Shown here piece by piece: positions 12,601 to 23,156 of a DNA stretch of 64,000 nucleotides. How positions within the stretch are numbered: the stretch's first letter is position 1; every line of letters starts with the position of its first letter. A model generated the notes under the pieces. The model ran no database searches. It had not been told where the DNA came from and saw only the letters and a list, made by a program, of their open reading frames with translations. Location of the stretch: NCBI RefSeq assembly GCF_000524195.1, contig NW_020170387.1, forward strand, positions 595,980 to 659,979, in the 5' to 3' direction. This stretch comes from Echinococcus granulosus. Its lineage: Eukaryota > Platyhelminthes > Cestoda > Cyclophyllidea > Taeniidae. The translations under genes and the position numbers were made by a program.

Positions 12601-14142
12601 GTGTAAATAGCTGTAAAAGTGCATGGAAAAAGTGTAAACTTATGGTATCACCCTTGGCTTTTGGGACAAATTGGTTTGACCTTGGTCCAGTGTCACTTCT
12701 GTCAAACTGGAAGTGAAGGAAAAGCTGATTAATGGGCTTGACATGGAGTGAACTGACATTTCATTAAGTTTAAGGCGTTTTTAATTTGTAGTAGCCAATG
12801 CACAGTCACCATGATTCCAAGATTTGTCAAAAATACTACTTAACTTTTGCACTCCGTTCATCAATTTTGTAGCTCACCGCAGTCTAAATTGGCTAATTAA
12901 TTAAAAATGGCTTCGCGCTGGTATACGAAGATAGTAATACGTTGAACAGCTCCAAATATGAACAATAACAATAGATACAGTCCATTCATATTCAAAGCGA
13001 AGGATGGAAGGTTTTTTGACTGCAAAAACAAAACTCTCTTATGTATCTAATTTTTTATAGTTACGCATACCAGTGGATTATGATTACATGGTGATACCAG
13101 AAGTAATAAATGAGATTGATAGAACGACTATGTACCGAATAAGCAGGGCGATGCAAGGAAGTGTTTTGATCTTAAAGCAGTGCATTCAGTTCCCAGGCTT
13201 ACATGGTAAAAAGGCATTGGATCCACAATTCTATAGACACATTGAGAGAGCCACTATTTTGCATTTTAGGTTAATATATAGCTAATTGGAGCCAGGTGCA
13301 TGCTTAAAAGCCTATTTACTTTATCGTTTTGCTAGTCATTCAAAAAAATGTAACCACTGAAGAAAAACTGTGATCGCTCATAACTTCTTTTGCGAGCAGT
13401 TTAAGGCGATGCCACCTCTACTTTATGGATGTATTTGAGAAATATGACACTCCAATCATTTAAACTACAGTAAGTTAAGTAAAAAACACTTCCGAATCAA
13501 TTCACCCCTACGATCAAAACAGAATTTCCTTTGAGTTTTGAATGGAGGCTTAACGTGTTTAGTTTAAATGGCCGTTTAGTCAAGAAATATCGTTTAGGAA
13601 CCTGATGTGGCCTCAGTTTGACCTTCCAGAATAACAAAATCGACGAAGTCTCCATTAAATATGACGTTACGGCAGGTAATGCTTAACAATCCGCTTTCCA
13701 CTAATTTGTACTTTAAAAAATTTAAACGATTAGGCTAATTCCAACATCGTTGCATTTCAGTAGTTTTGATGAAAGAATTTTGTGCATAAAGTTTTTCTGA
13801 TTTCTCTTTGGTGATGGAAGAAGAATATTCTAAGTAACTATTCCACCAAACTTATAAGAAAGGAATCCAATATACAATAAATATAAATGAGTTACTCCAA
13901 CTCAGTTTAGCAACAGTTCATAGCACCAAGAATAATCTAAATTTTCTTATAAATATTATAAGCATCTCAATGTTCAATCCATCATCTTGCGTTCTCCATT
14001 TTAGAACCTTAGACGGTTGCACGGTAAATACCGGCTTTCAGTGAACATCGGTTTCTTAATATTCCGATGCCTGATGAGGAAATTCAAAACGTAACCATAA
14101 ATTTTCTTCCAGAAAAGCCGCCATTAATCTGTCGGATTTGTT
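9641..14142. other. no gene recognised; intergenic or intronic, with one GC-richer island
   Basis: Mostly AT-rich sequence between the muscle-gene exons and the SOX gene. The exception is about 10560-10935, which is GC-richer and pyrimidine-rich on the plus strand with a CACGTG E-box near 10573. It could be a promoter or 5' UTR region of the muscle gene, but no coding exon with convincing splice sites was found there. Confidence 0.5.
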
Positions 14143-14159
14143 TTTATTTTTATTTTATT
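14143..14159 (-). terminator. candidate poly(A) signals of the SOX gene
   Basis: Three AATAAA hexamers (minus strand) lie close together about 250-270 nt downstream of the SOX stop codon. This is an ordinary position for a metazoan polyadenylation signal. No transcript evidence is available. Confidence 0.4.
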
Positions 14160-14411
14160 TTGCTGGTCTACACTATGGATTCAAAGACCATTATTTTTTC
14201 ATTCAATGTAATTAATATAGTCGTCTTCTAGACCAGTTACCTGTGTACAAAGTTGATCAAACGCAAAGGGGATGAAGGGTTGGATCAGAAAATCACAAAT
14301 ACGGTTGCTGACATTACAGGTACGTGTGTGGGTGAGTTTGCTTCTGTGTGTGACTATGCCGTTCAAATACACATTGCTTTACAACATAGAAGGATATCTG
14401 GAAGTGCGACT

Positions 14412-15656
14412 TCAGGACTGGAGATCAACAACACTTTCGGGAAAACCGTACTGCGCAAATCTGTTCTCCCGTGCACAGAAACTGCTGTCCTCAAAGAAGC
14501 TTTGCAGACCCAAGTCGTTTTGCTGCGGTATTAAACATTCGGATCCGTGGGGATGGAAGTAGGGTGCGGGAGTTAGACACCGTGGGGTGGAGTGACTTAT
14601 GGTAACCGGATCAGTGCTGCCTAATCGGAGGGTGGAGGCCATGTGACTCATCGAAGGGAGAACTGCCACATCCGGTGACAAGCCTTCGAACGATTCCACT
14701 AGTGCTCCATCCCCACCCGCACTTCCACCTCCTTCCGCCAAGTTATATTCGTAGTAGCATGTGATATTCCTATCAACGGCTGAACTCCGATTACAATCAC
14801 GATATGATGCTGTCTGATCAAAATCAGTTGTAAGAGCCATCGGAGGAAATATAGGAGGTGGGGGTGGAGGTGGTTGTGCCGGTGCTGAGACCAGTAGATT
14901 AGAGGGATTAATTGGGTACTGTGGTGACTCTTGTACCCCGGCGTATTCCACAACAAATGTTTGCATCTGAGGCTCAGGAGGATTAAAAAAATCCATTGGG
15001 GTTGTACTGGATTCGGAGTAGGAGGAGTACTCATACGGAATGCTCTGATGTTGATCTGAGGAATAACAACAGGGTGTAGAGTTGATTACAATCCCATTAA
15101 AATAGGGTTTCGTTGGGACCTCAAAGGAATAGGTTTCGCTGATATCCCTTTCCTGTACTTTTGGTCGATATTGCAGAATGAGGGAATCTGTGTCATTTGA
15201 GGATTCGTAAGTCGGCAGCTGTAGTGGTAGAGCTGGTGATGTGAATTTTTGGGGAACCTTAGAAGAGTCATAGGACAGAGGATTTGCCTTGAGAGGTGTC
15301 AGTCGGTTGGTCGAATGAGCAATGGCTGGTTGTTTAGAAGAAATCTGCGGTGAGTGATGCTGCTTTTGCTTTCGACGTGGTCGATACTTGTAGTCTGGGT
15401 AGTCTTCCATATGTCGTGCCCGAAGTTTGCTCGCCTCCTCAACATAAGGTTTCTTATCAGCCTCAGAAAGAGCTTTCCACATAGAGCCAAGGCGCTTACT
15501 GATCTCCGAATTGTGCATTTTTGGATTTTCAAGACCCATTAGCCTCCTTTGCGATCGCGACCACACCATAAAAGCATTCATCGGCCTCTTTACTCGCTCT
15601 GCTTTCGAGGTGGTTGCTCCACTGTCTGAACTTTCCCGACTGGAACTCTTGAACAT
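14412..15656 (-). CDS. SOX transcription factor, SoxB-like HMG box
   Basis: An uninterrupted frame of 414 codons plus TGA (14414-14412). The HMG box spans about residues 22-98 (15593-15363) and contains [27 protein letters not shown] and the C-terminal basic [10 protein letters not shown]. The [14 protein letters not shown] core is the SoxB hallmark, but positions such as [18 protein letters not shown] diverge from SOX1/2/3 and SOX14/21. SOX proteins bind and bend AACAAT-type sites in the nucleus. The rest is Ser/Pro/Tyr-rich, with a seven-proline run near residues 260-270, as expected of a transactivation region. The start is the first ATG after an in-frame TAG. The frame also stays open about 28 codons upstream of it without an ATG, so an upstream exon spliced at TTTCACCAG|CG is possible. 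Confidence 0.93.
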   Translation of the reverse strand: MFKSSSRESSDSGATTSKAERVKRPMNAFMVWSRSQRRLMGLENPKMHNSEISKRLGSMWKALSEADKKPYVEEASKLRARHMEDYPDYKYRPRRKQKQHHSPQISSKQPAIAHSTNRLTPLKANPLSYDSSKVPQKFTSPALPLQLPTYESSNDTDSLILQYRPKVQERDISETYSFEVPTKPYFNGIVINSTPCCYSSDQHQSIPYEYSSYSESSTTPMDFFNPPEPQMQTFVVEYAGVQESPQYPINPSNLLVSAPAQPPPPPPPIFPPMALTTDFDQTASYRDCNRSSAVDRNITCYYEYNLAEGGGSAGGDGALVESFEGLSPDVAVLPSMSHMASTLRLGSTDPVTISHSTPRCLTPAPYFHPHGSECLIPQQNDLGLQSFFEDSSFCARENRFAQYGFPESVVDLQS

Positions 15657-18600
15657 CCTTGAGCCGCCTTCGGACACCTTGTGGGTATCCTTTCGTTTCG
15701 CTGGTGAAATTACTTGTGACTTCAGGGATGAATTCTATAATTTTGAGGTAAAATTTTAGGCGTAGTTAATGATTAATCACCGATACAACACAACACAATT
15801 ATTAAAATAAAAAGAGAAGTGATACGTGATCATTCGATATACGTGTTCAAGCTTTAGGTACAAAAATTATTCCTCTTAAATTGGATAAAGAATGAGTAGG
15901 GATCCCCTACAGAGAATTTGTCATTTATCGACATCCGTGCATAAATCAGAATGGTTCCATTATGAGCAGGAATATTTTTTCCTCTTTTAGTTTTATGAAG
16001 CAGGCAGATCACATTGAGCATAAAAACAGACAGGTCATTCTACTAATACATGGCTCTCCAAGATACCCTTAAAATTTGTAATAAGTAGCTATTGATTCCC
16101 TTTACTTAGTCAAGCATTAAACTTAATTGTTTTGTTACCTAAATCAACGATGGTAGCTGAGGGTTAGACATGCATTTCACGGTTGAACGTAGGCGCAAAA
16201 CAGATGGACTCGTTTTAAATTGTCCAATTTTCTTTATGGGATTACTCGACTCCATGCTATTCTTTCGACACTAAAACTGTTACATGCAGGGTTGCTCCAT
16301 TAATCTCTAGATACAAAGGGGAAAAACTACAGCTGATTTTTAGCAACCACATGACCGTGTTAGGGCTGGTCGTCTGCTCTTTGTAAAGGTCATCGCATTG
16401 ACCCAACTAACCCCTTTAATCGTGTCCACAGACTTAATGTTCAACCTGATACATTCAGTTGAAGATTGTATAAAAGACGAGACACAGATTCAGTGTTATG
16501 TATTTATTTGTATTTACGTACCCAAAACCTAAATTGACGGCCAATACTGGTAAAATAAACCATAAATTAATTTCCAGTTAGCTCATTAATATATAGCAGG
16601 ATTTTACAAAAACCTGATAAGTAGTTTGTGGATTACATTAAACTACCCTTAAAATCAAAATTCAATAAAAATTTTCCAGTTTAGTTTCATCGCGTCAAGA
16701 AACTATTCAGAAGAGTGCACACTCTCTATTCCCGGGGAGTTACTTGATTAAAACGCATTAATGTTACTGATGGTGCTTATTTTAAAATTTACAATGCAAA
16801 AATAAATTCAGCATTTCTTGAATGCATAATCATCCGACTATCGTGCACGGTTTAAGCTTCAGTTAACTCCAGTGTGCGACCCTCTTTAAAAGGTTTAATG
16901 TCTTCCTAGTGTAACAGATTCCCCTACTGAAGTCAAAAGTCTACTTTGAATTGGCGAACTGCACACATACATGTGTGACGGTGAATCACACCTCCCCCAA
17001 TGAAGTCATTTGTGCAACGCACAGGGAGGCGTGTTGATATCTGTCGGAAAATTGACTATCAGCGGCAATCTGAGAGAATTGAAATAGGTCACCAGTGCAG
17101 AAAAAAGCGTCTGACTAGTTTGGCCTTGGGCAATAATATTTCATCCTAAAAAGTTTTGCAATAAACTTGGCAGGATCCATTGTAGTAAAATCTGCTCTCT
17201 CCACCAAACTTACACTATTACTATTTTTAATACCTAGCATTTCAGTGTTAAAAGAGATGCAAATAAATGTTTTTGGATCATCAGAATTGAAATATACCAT
17301 GACATGTTTTGCAACTAGGTAACGTCTGGAATATAAGTAGCTTTTTATTCCTCTGCATTTGGGTTTATTTATAAATTAAAAACAAATCAAGTATTAGAGT
17401 AGAAATGCAAAGCTGAATGGTACCTGCGGCAGCATAATCCATGCAAGGTTTGGCCTAAAGAATGCTCATTCAAATGGTCCCAATTCAAATGAAACTGATG
17501 TCAGTGTCTGACAAAAAAGACATTCAGACAGCATAGTGATTTGTTACATATTGGCAGCCACCTGTGAAAGTTTGCCCTCTGTTTTTAAGATTTTGCTAAA
17601 AGAAATTGAGCATAGTTTTGTGTGCTTTTCTCAAAACTCTTAATGCCATTGAATCAGCCTTCTGTATCTTTCATTAAAATGGGCAATTTTGGTCAAGCGG
17701 TCAGCATTCCTTAAGGATAAATTCAACAAGTCTTTTTTTATCAGTACATGCCACATATAGAGAACTGTGTGTATATCAAAATAAACTGCCACTCAGCTGT
17801 GGCTCCGGGTAATATATGGGTCTTATTCACTATGTAAAGATAATGCACAAGTTTTTAGCTGACCAAATGATTTGTTTTTTTAATCTTAATGCTTATGAAA
17901 ACAGACTATAAATATTCGTTTCTGCTCTGGGAGCAAGTAAGGTATCTTAGCCTTCAGATTTAGTGAATCATTTCTTTAAATAAGGCATAATAGTAAATTT
18001 AATTATTGGGTTCACCATCTCCACTACTTTTCTGCGTAGCGGTTGTATTGTATTCTCGCACAGATATAATGCGATATTACATTTCCATCTGTGGTAGCTT
18101 TCACTAGTAGTATTGGTAAATTGAGCTTTAGCCAATTAAGCAAAGGTGGTTTTTTGCCACTTCTTAGGTACTTAATTTGATGCCCTAGTATTTTTGCATT
18201 AACGAGTGCTTATTACCACCGAAATTACGCCTTATTGTGGCATTTTTAATGTCCTCATTAATAAAATTTTGGACCAGATTATTTTTAAACGCCTTCCAGT
18301 AAATTCTAAAAACAGACCGACTTCCATTAACTTAAAGGCATTTTCATTAATATAATTACATTCATTTGGAAATCCCATATAACACTTTAGTTCAGGATTT
18401 TACACCCACACTTTTGCCATTTTAAATTCCGGTGAATGGATTCTTTTCATCAATTGCGGAAAAGATTATGATGCGATTCATATTCCATCGGTAATTCTTA
18501 ACAGCTTGTGAATATTGCGCACAAGCTGCTCTGACACTTTCTCAGTCTATTAACTCGAGAATTCTGACTACAAAATCCTTTTGCACGACCTTTTACGTGG

Positions 18601-20869
18601 ACAATTTTGAACACACAATGTCGCGAACATGGGTTGTCAATTCGGACCAAAATAGATAATGCTATCCAAAAAAAAGTGATTATAAGAAATTTTGTGGTTC
18701 AAATTGACATTGAAGAATGTTAAAACCCACTGATATATCTTTGGTGGAGATAGGAGGCAAAGTAATGTCTACTTAATTGTACAAAAATTAGAGTACTAAC
18801 ATGGCAAAGTAATTAGGGTGTAAAAAGCTATCGATCGAATTAACTATGTGAGAGGTCCATTAACTACTGGTATATCAGTTGTATGGTTGTAAACATAAAT
18901 CATCATTGTATAGGGAAGCATAAAATGAGGTTTACTACAATTATGTCGCAATGATACATTGTACGCTTTTCACGGTGCACCAGAGAGCATATGGTGAACA
19001 ACGGGCTGCAAGTCTTGAAGAGGCATTAATATCTTTCAAGTGAATCGATAGAAACTCTTCTCTGGTTGAAGTATAGAAATGAAGGTATTATTTGGTTTAT
19101 TTTTGGTGGGCCAATTTTGCTTTAAGATTGCGGTTTTATTTATATTTTTTATGCTTAACAGAATAATTATCTCAGTTAAATTTTACCATGAAATTACAAA
19201 AATTCAGTTTAAAGGATTTGATATTCGCATGGCGGCTAAATTGCTTTTTCCAATTTTTGTTATATTCTTTTGATCGGTGTATACTGTTTATCGACCTATT
19301 CATTTCTAATAGCGAAAGGAATCTTTTCAAGATTTTTGAATTCTTGTTTCTCGCCACTGGTTTTTTAGCCTTACGGAATGTTGTATTTTAAGCTTCTCGA
19401 AATAATTCGAGCCTTTCCTAAAATATCGGGTGTATTCGTAGGCCTTGTTCACATTGGAACCCTCAAAGGTTAAATATGTTTACACAATAGGATTGCTGAT
19501 GAAATTCCTTCTAACCAAAATCTTAGTATGAAAATATGTTCTAAAGTAGGTAAAATATGAATTATAAACAATTCATGCAAATGTATTCAAGAAGGTACTT
19601 CTTGGGATGAACTTTACTGCTAATACAAATTCTTCTAGAGCACTATTTCAGGAAGCTGCATAATGGCCCTGGTGACAAAAATGTAATAAGTACAGGAAAA
19701 TGGTACAAAAGTAGAATTTGCGCCCAATAAAGCAAGAGGACAATAAAACCACTAGTATTACTTCCTACGACTGGTGATTGTCTTTATTATCTGAAGACAG
19801 ACCACAGATTGTGATGTTCGCTATTTCGAAGATATAGTTACAACAACACTGATTTCTATTTGAAATAGACCCGCCTACTGCATACAACTTTGGGACGACT
19901 AAGTTGTAAAGATGGACCTAGTTCGCGGAATCCCCTTATAAAGGCAAAGGTTTGTTGATTTGGCTGCCAACTAGACAAACGGAAAATGAAATTGGCTTTA
20001 CTTCCCAAAGATTAACAAAGTTCTGTCATACGCTTCAGCATCAAAGAAATAGAGCTTGTGTAAACAAATGACGATTTTGTGTTGAAACCGATAAAGCATA
20101 TATAACACCAGTGTTAACTGGTATTATTATCCTTAGCGGTACGAGAAGCTCATTAGCTCAAAAATTACTTGTGGTACTCTTAGATAAAGTCTGACCCAGA
20201 TAACATTGCATTTTCAAACTCTGATGTATTTTCCTCTATCCTTTGGCGAGACAGAAAGAGTAAGTTGATACGCTGACATCTCATTCGCATTTCGAGTAAC
20301 ATAGTGTCAATTACAAAACGATGACTTGAAAGGGTAATCCCTTTACAGATGGTGAATCTAAAGCGGCTGAATAAAATGACCTTGGTAAGTTGAAACACTG
20401 TCACCTATCGAATAAACGACAGACTCGAGGTCAACTTCCAAAATTAGCAAAACTCGGAAACAAATAAGAGTTTATTCCCAATTAAAGGTAAAATGTTTTT
20501 AAATTTCAAGCTTCTTTGAAGTAGGCATATTAATTTCCAGAGATAGTGGCGTATTTAGTCGCGTTAATTTTTAGGAAAACTATTACTTAGCATAAATTAT
20601 ACTATTTTTGTGAAAAGACACACTATTTCTCATTTCATTGCATTATTAAGGTAAATAATCCTTCACAAACGGGTAATTTTAAAAGCTCTTAGCCTTTAAA
20701 GTACAATAAAATTATAAATGACTTCTTCACTACTTCTGAAATGAATGATGCATAAAAATAGATATTTAACCAATCTAAAACCTTTTTACAAATAACATGG
20801 TGATACACACAAGTTTACCTTAGGACGCATCATAAGGCGAGGAATGAAAAATTCAGATTTTCATCTCAC
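15657..20869. other. no gene recognised between SOX and the orphan exon
   Basis: AT-rich sequence. It could be SOX 5' flank or an intron. I found no exon with a recognisable domain, no RNA gene and no complete mobile element. Confidence 0.5.
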
Positions 20870-21339
20870 CCATGCACCAGTTGCCTCAATTCCATTAGCT
20901 AGGGTATCCACTCCATTGTTACTGAGCTGAGTGGTCTTTACCAAGGAGCACACCGTTTCGCCAAGTGGACTAATATCTCCACTGGTACTGCAGGATCCTC
21001 TGTCCCCCTCTGCCACCATCTCCTCGTCATCTCTCTCGAACTCTGCAAGGAAGCCGCCTCCGCGGACCTGCTTCAGGGCGTCATCAGTCTCGGTGATATT
21101 GGTACAGAAGTTTGCCAATGAGTTCGCTGTTCCAGCATATCCCTCTCCACTACCGCCAGTGGGGCCGTGAAGCCTCGGGGGCTCCGTACCAACAGTGACG
21201 CCTACGGCAGTGATAGGGACGGTGACAGTGGCGCTGGTGCCATGAAAGCACGGAGTAGCCTCGGTGCTTTGACCGTAACCGTAGAATGTCGGTGTTCCGC
21301 AATCCCACATACCAGTGTACAAGAGCCCCTTAGAAGTGT
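20870..21339 (-). CDS. unidentified protein-coding exon
   Basis: A GC-richer 470-nt open frame bounded by a good acceptor (TATTGTGTTGCAG|AC) and a good donor (GCATGG|GTGAGA), phase 1 in and phase 0 out. It encodes about 156 residues rich in Gly, Thr, Ser and acidic residues, e.g. MWDCGTPTFYGYGQSTE and EFERDDEEMVAEGDRG. I do not recognise a domain. It lies 5.2 kb upstream of the SOX ORF on the same strand and could be a 5' exon of that gene, but the phase-0 donor does not match the best SOX-side acceptor (which needs phase 1), so another exon would have to intervene. An ATG at MWDCG could alternatively be a start codon. An independent gene is equally possible. Confidence 0.55.
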
Positions 21340-21403
21340 CTGCAACACAATACAAGTGAGCAGTAGCAGCATGAGCTTCTACTAAAAAAGCTTTCAAGCC
21401 TAT

Positions 21404-21438
21404 TGTGTATGTGTGCGTGTGTGGGCATGCGTGCGTGC
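21404..21438. repeat. GT/GC-rich microsatellite
   Basis: A short imperfect GT run (GTGTATGTGTGCGTGTGTG) followed by CATGCGTGCGTGC, just upstream of the orphan minus-strand exon in its sense. Confidence 0.7.
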
Positions 21439-21477
21439 TCTAGAGGCCCAGACGCAAGCATATACGTCTCTGCCTCT

Positions 21478-21504
21478 CCCTATCACCCATTCCCTCCTCC
21501 ACCC
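21478..21504 (-). promoter_or_regulatory. canonical G-quadruplex motif
   Basis: On the minus strand: GGG, TGGAGGA, GGG, AAT, GGG, TGATA, GGG. That is four G3 runs with loops of 7, 3 and 5 nt, meeting the usual G3N1-7 definition. It lies about 140 nt upstream of the orphan exon on its sense strand, within a GC-rich island (21400-21700). A promoter or intronic splicing role is conceivable. Confidence 0.55.
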
Positions 21505-22479
21505 TAACCTACGCTCCGGCCAAGGGTGAGCATACTCTTTCCCCTCCTCCCGCGCAAGTGTGCGTGGGTGCGTACCCACCATCCGTGCGACCGTGCGACC
21601 TTCTGAAGTGCGTGTATAACGGACGCGTGCCGGTGACAGCAAGAGTGGGTGCATTGTCACGCCTCCGTGAGGATGGCAATCAGTTTGAATGCAAGTCCCT
21701 GTACTGTCTTTAAAACAAAAATAGCATAAAAAGTTGTGACCCGAAGAGCCGTCTAACAAAGAAGGAGTCGCTAGGAAAAGGTGACCATCAGTGCCAATTG
21801 GTTTGAATTAGCTGCCTCTATTAAATCGATGGATCAACTAATTTTTTTACCTAATGCTTTCAAGCCGACATTCAATAAGATTGATAATACTGAGGCCATA
21901 TACAAGATTAAAAGGTGATCTTAATGTGCGAGTTACGTAGGAAAAGCGGCTGTTTTCATTCGAATGAGCTCATTAATGTTGCGGTTCAGTGCACGGTAAG
22001 AGAGTGTGGGAGGTATTCAAAGGCCGAAAATAATTCTAAAACTCCAATCTCTTACTGATTAAACTAAGGTTATTGAAATTTTGCCGAAACTTTATTGGTG
22101 ATAAATCGTAGCTGATGAGTGGCGAATTATGATGCATGCTATATACGTCCATATTGTTAAAATGAAGAACTTTCAGTACGCTCACCACAAATAGCAGGAC
22201 AGCATATCAAGTGCAGATTTTGAGTTTTTAGCTTCCGAATAATCCTACGTCAATGGGAGCATCACAGGGTACAGCATAGTTACCTTTGGAATCCGTAAGG
22301 CACCAACATGATCGTATTTCCTTTTAGTTAATTATTTTGCTATATTCAAAATCGCAAATAACTTTAAAGAGTAAGTGAGTTCTATTCTTCCCATACTTTG
22401 ACATCTGTAGGTGTTCCATTAATGAAGTTGTATTTTTGAGACTACCTTATAAAACGGATACTTCTTTTCTTGATATGAA

Positions 22480-23156
22480 ATGAAACAGATCAAAACTGCT
22501 CTACAGAGTAGGCGCAGATGGCATTTTTGGATATTTTCACGGGGCAACGCATTGCAGGAAATACTGAATTGCTTTAGCTGCTCTGATTTAACTTGGGCTC
22601 CGGAGGGTATGATCAGAGTTAATACTGTAATTGCTTTAAATGATGAGCAGAAATTATTTAATCGAAAAACAATATTTAAAGATCATTATAAAATATTAGG
22701 CGAAAGGAAAAGTGAACAAATGATGGGTATTAAATTGGGTATAACTTTGTCTCAGGTTACTTCGGGGGCATTGAGTTATCGGTTGCTAGCATCCAATAAA
22801 CAGATTTTGAGAACAGTACTAAATGAGTATGCAAAATCCTCAAATGGTGCAAGACACAAAAGGTGTCCTTGAAATTTTCCTCAAAATGATATTCGAAATA
22901 ATTTTTCTTTCGTAGGTTCCCACGCTTTGCGATCTTATCTTGGCGTATCCTCAGCGGATGCCTGTCAGCAAATAGCCCGCAACCCCCGGACACCAAAAGA
23001 CCTCTTTTAAGCTCCTTCCGGTTGTTGCTGCTCATCGTCTCCCTACCTTTCATGCCCGTTATCTCACTTTTAATCTTACACCCGGTCATTCCAGTTCCTT
23101 CGACCACTTTCCTTTCTCATGAGAAGCTTTTGTCATGTACCCTTCGCTGCAGATGA
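22480..23156 (+). CDS. hypothetical two-exon ORF (tentative)
   Basis: An ATG-initiated frame of 127 codons plus 2 nt (22480-22862) ends at AAAAG|GTGTCC. A 53-nt candidate intron ends in TTTTTCTTTCGTAG at 22915. The second frame (22916-23156) opens in the matching phase and runs 79 codons to TGA. Together this would be about 207 residues. The C-terminal part has a hydrophobic stretch (LLLLIVSLPFMPVISLLIL) that could be a membrane segment. No family is recognised. The second part lies in a GC-richer patch that is also open on the minus strand, so chance or a repeat remnant remains likely. Confidence 0.25.

Noticed and set aside
14041..14100. Hammerhead-ribozyme-like layout: hairpin CATCGG/CCGATG followed by CTGATGA and AAAAC
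   Set aside because: The conserved GAAA after stem II reads CAAAAC, stem II is not a proper helix, and no matching stem III or NUH cleavage site is present.
21400..21759. Minus-strand ORF of 119 codons upstream of the orphan exon
   Set aside because: Begins at TTG, ends in a GT microsatellite and contains the G-rich tract; no donor with the phase 1 required by the next exon was convincing.
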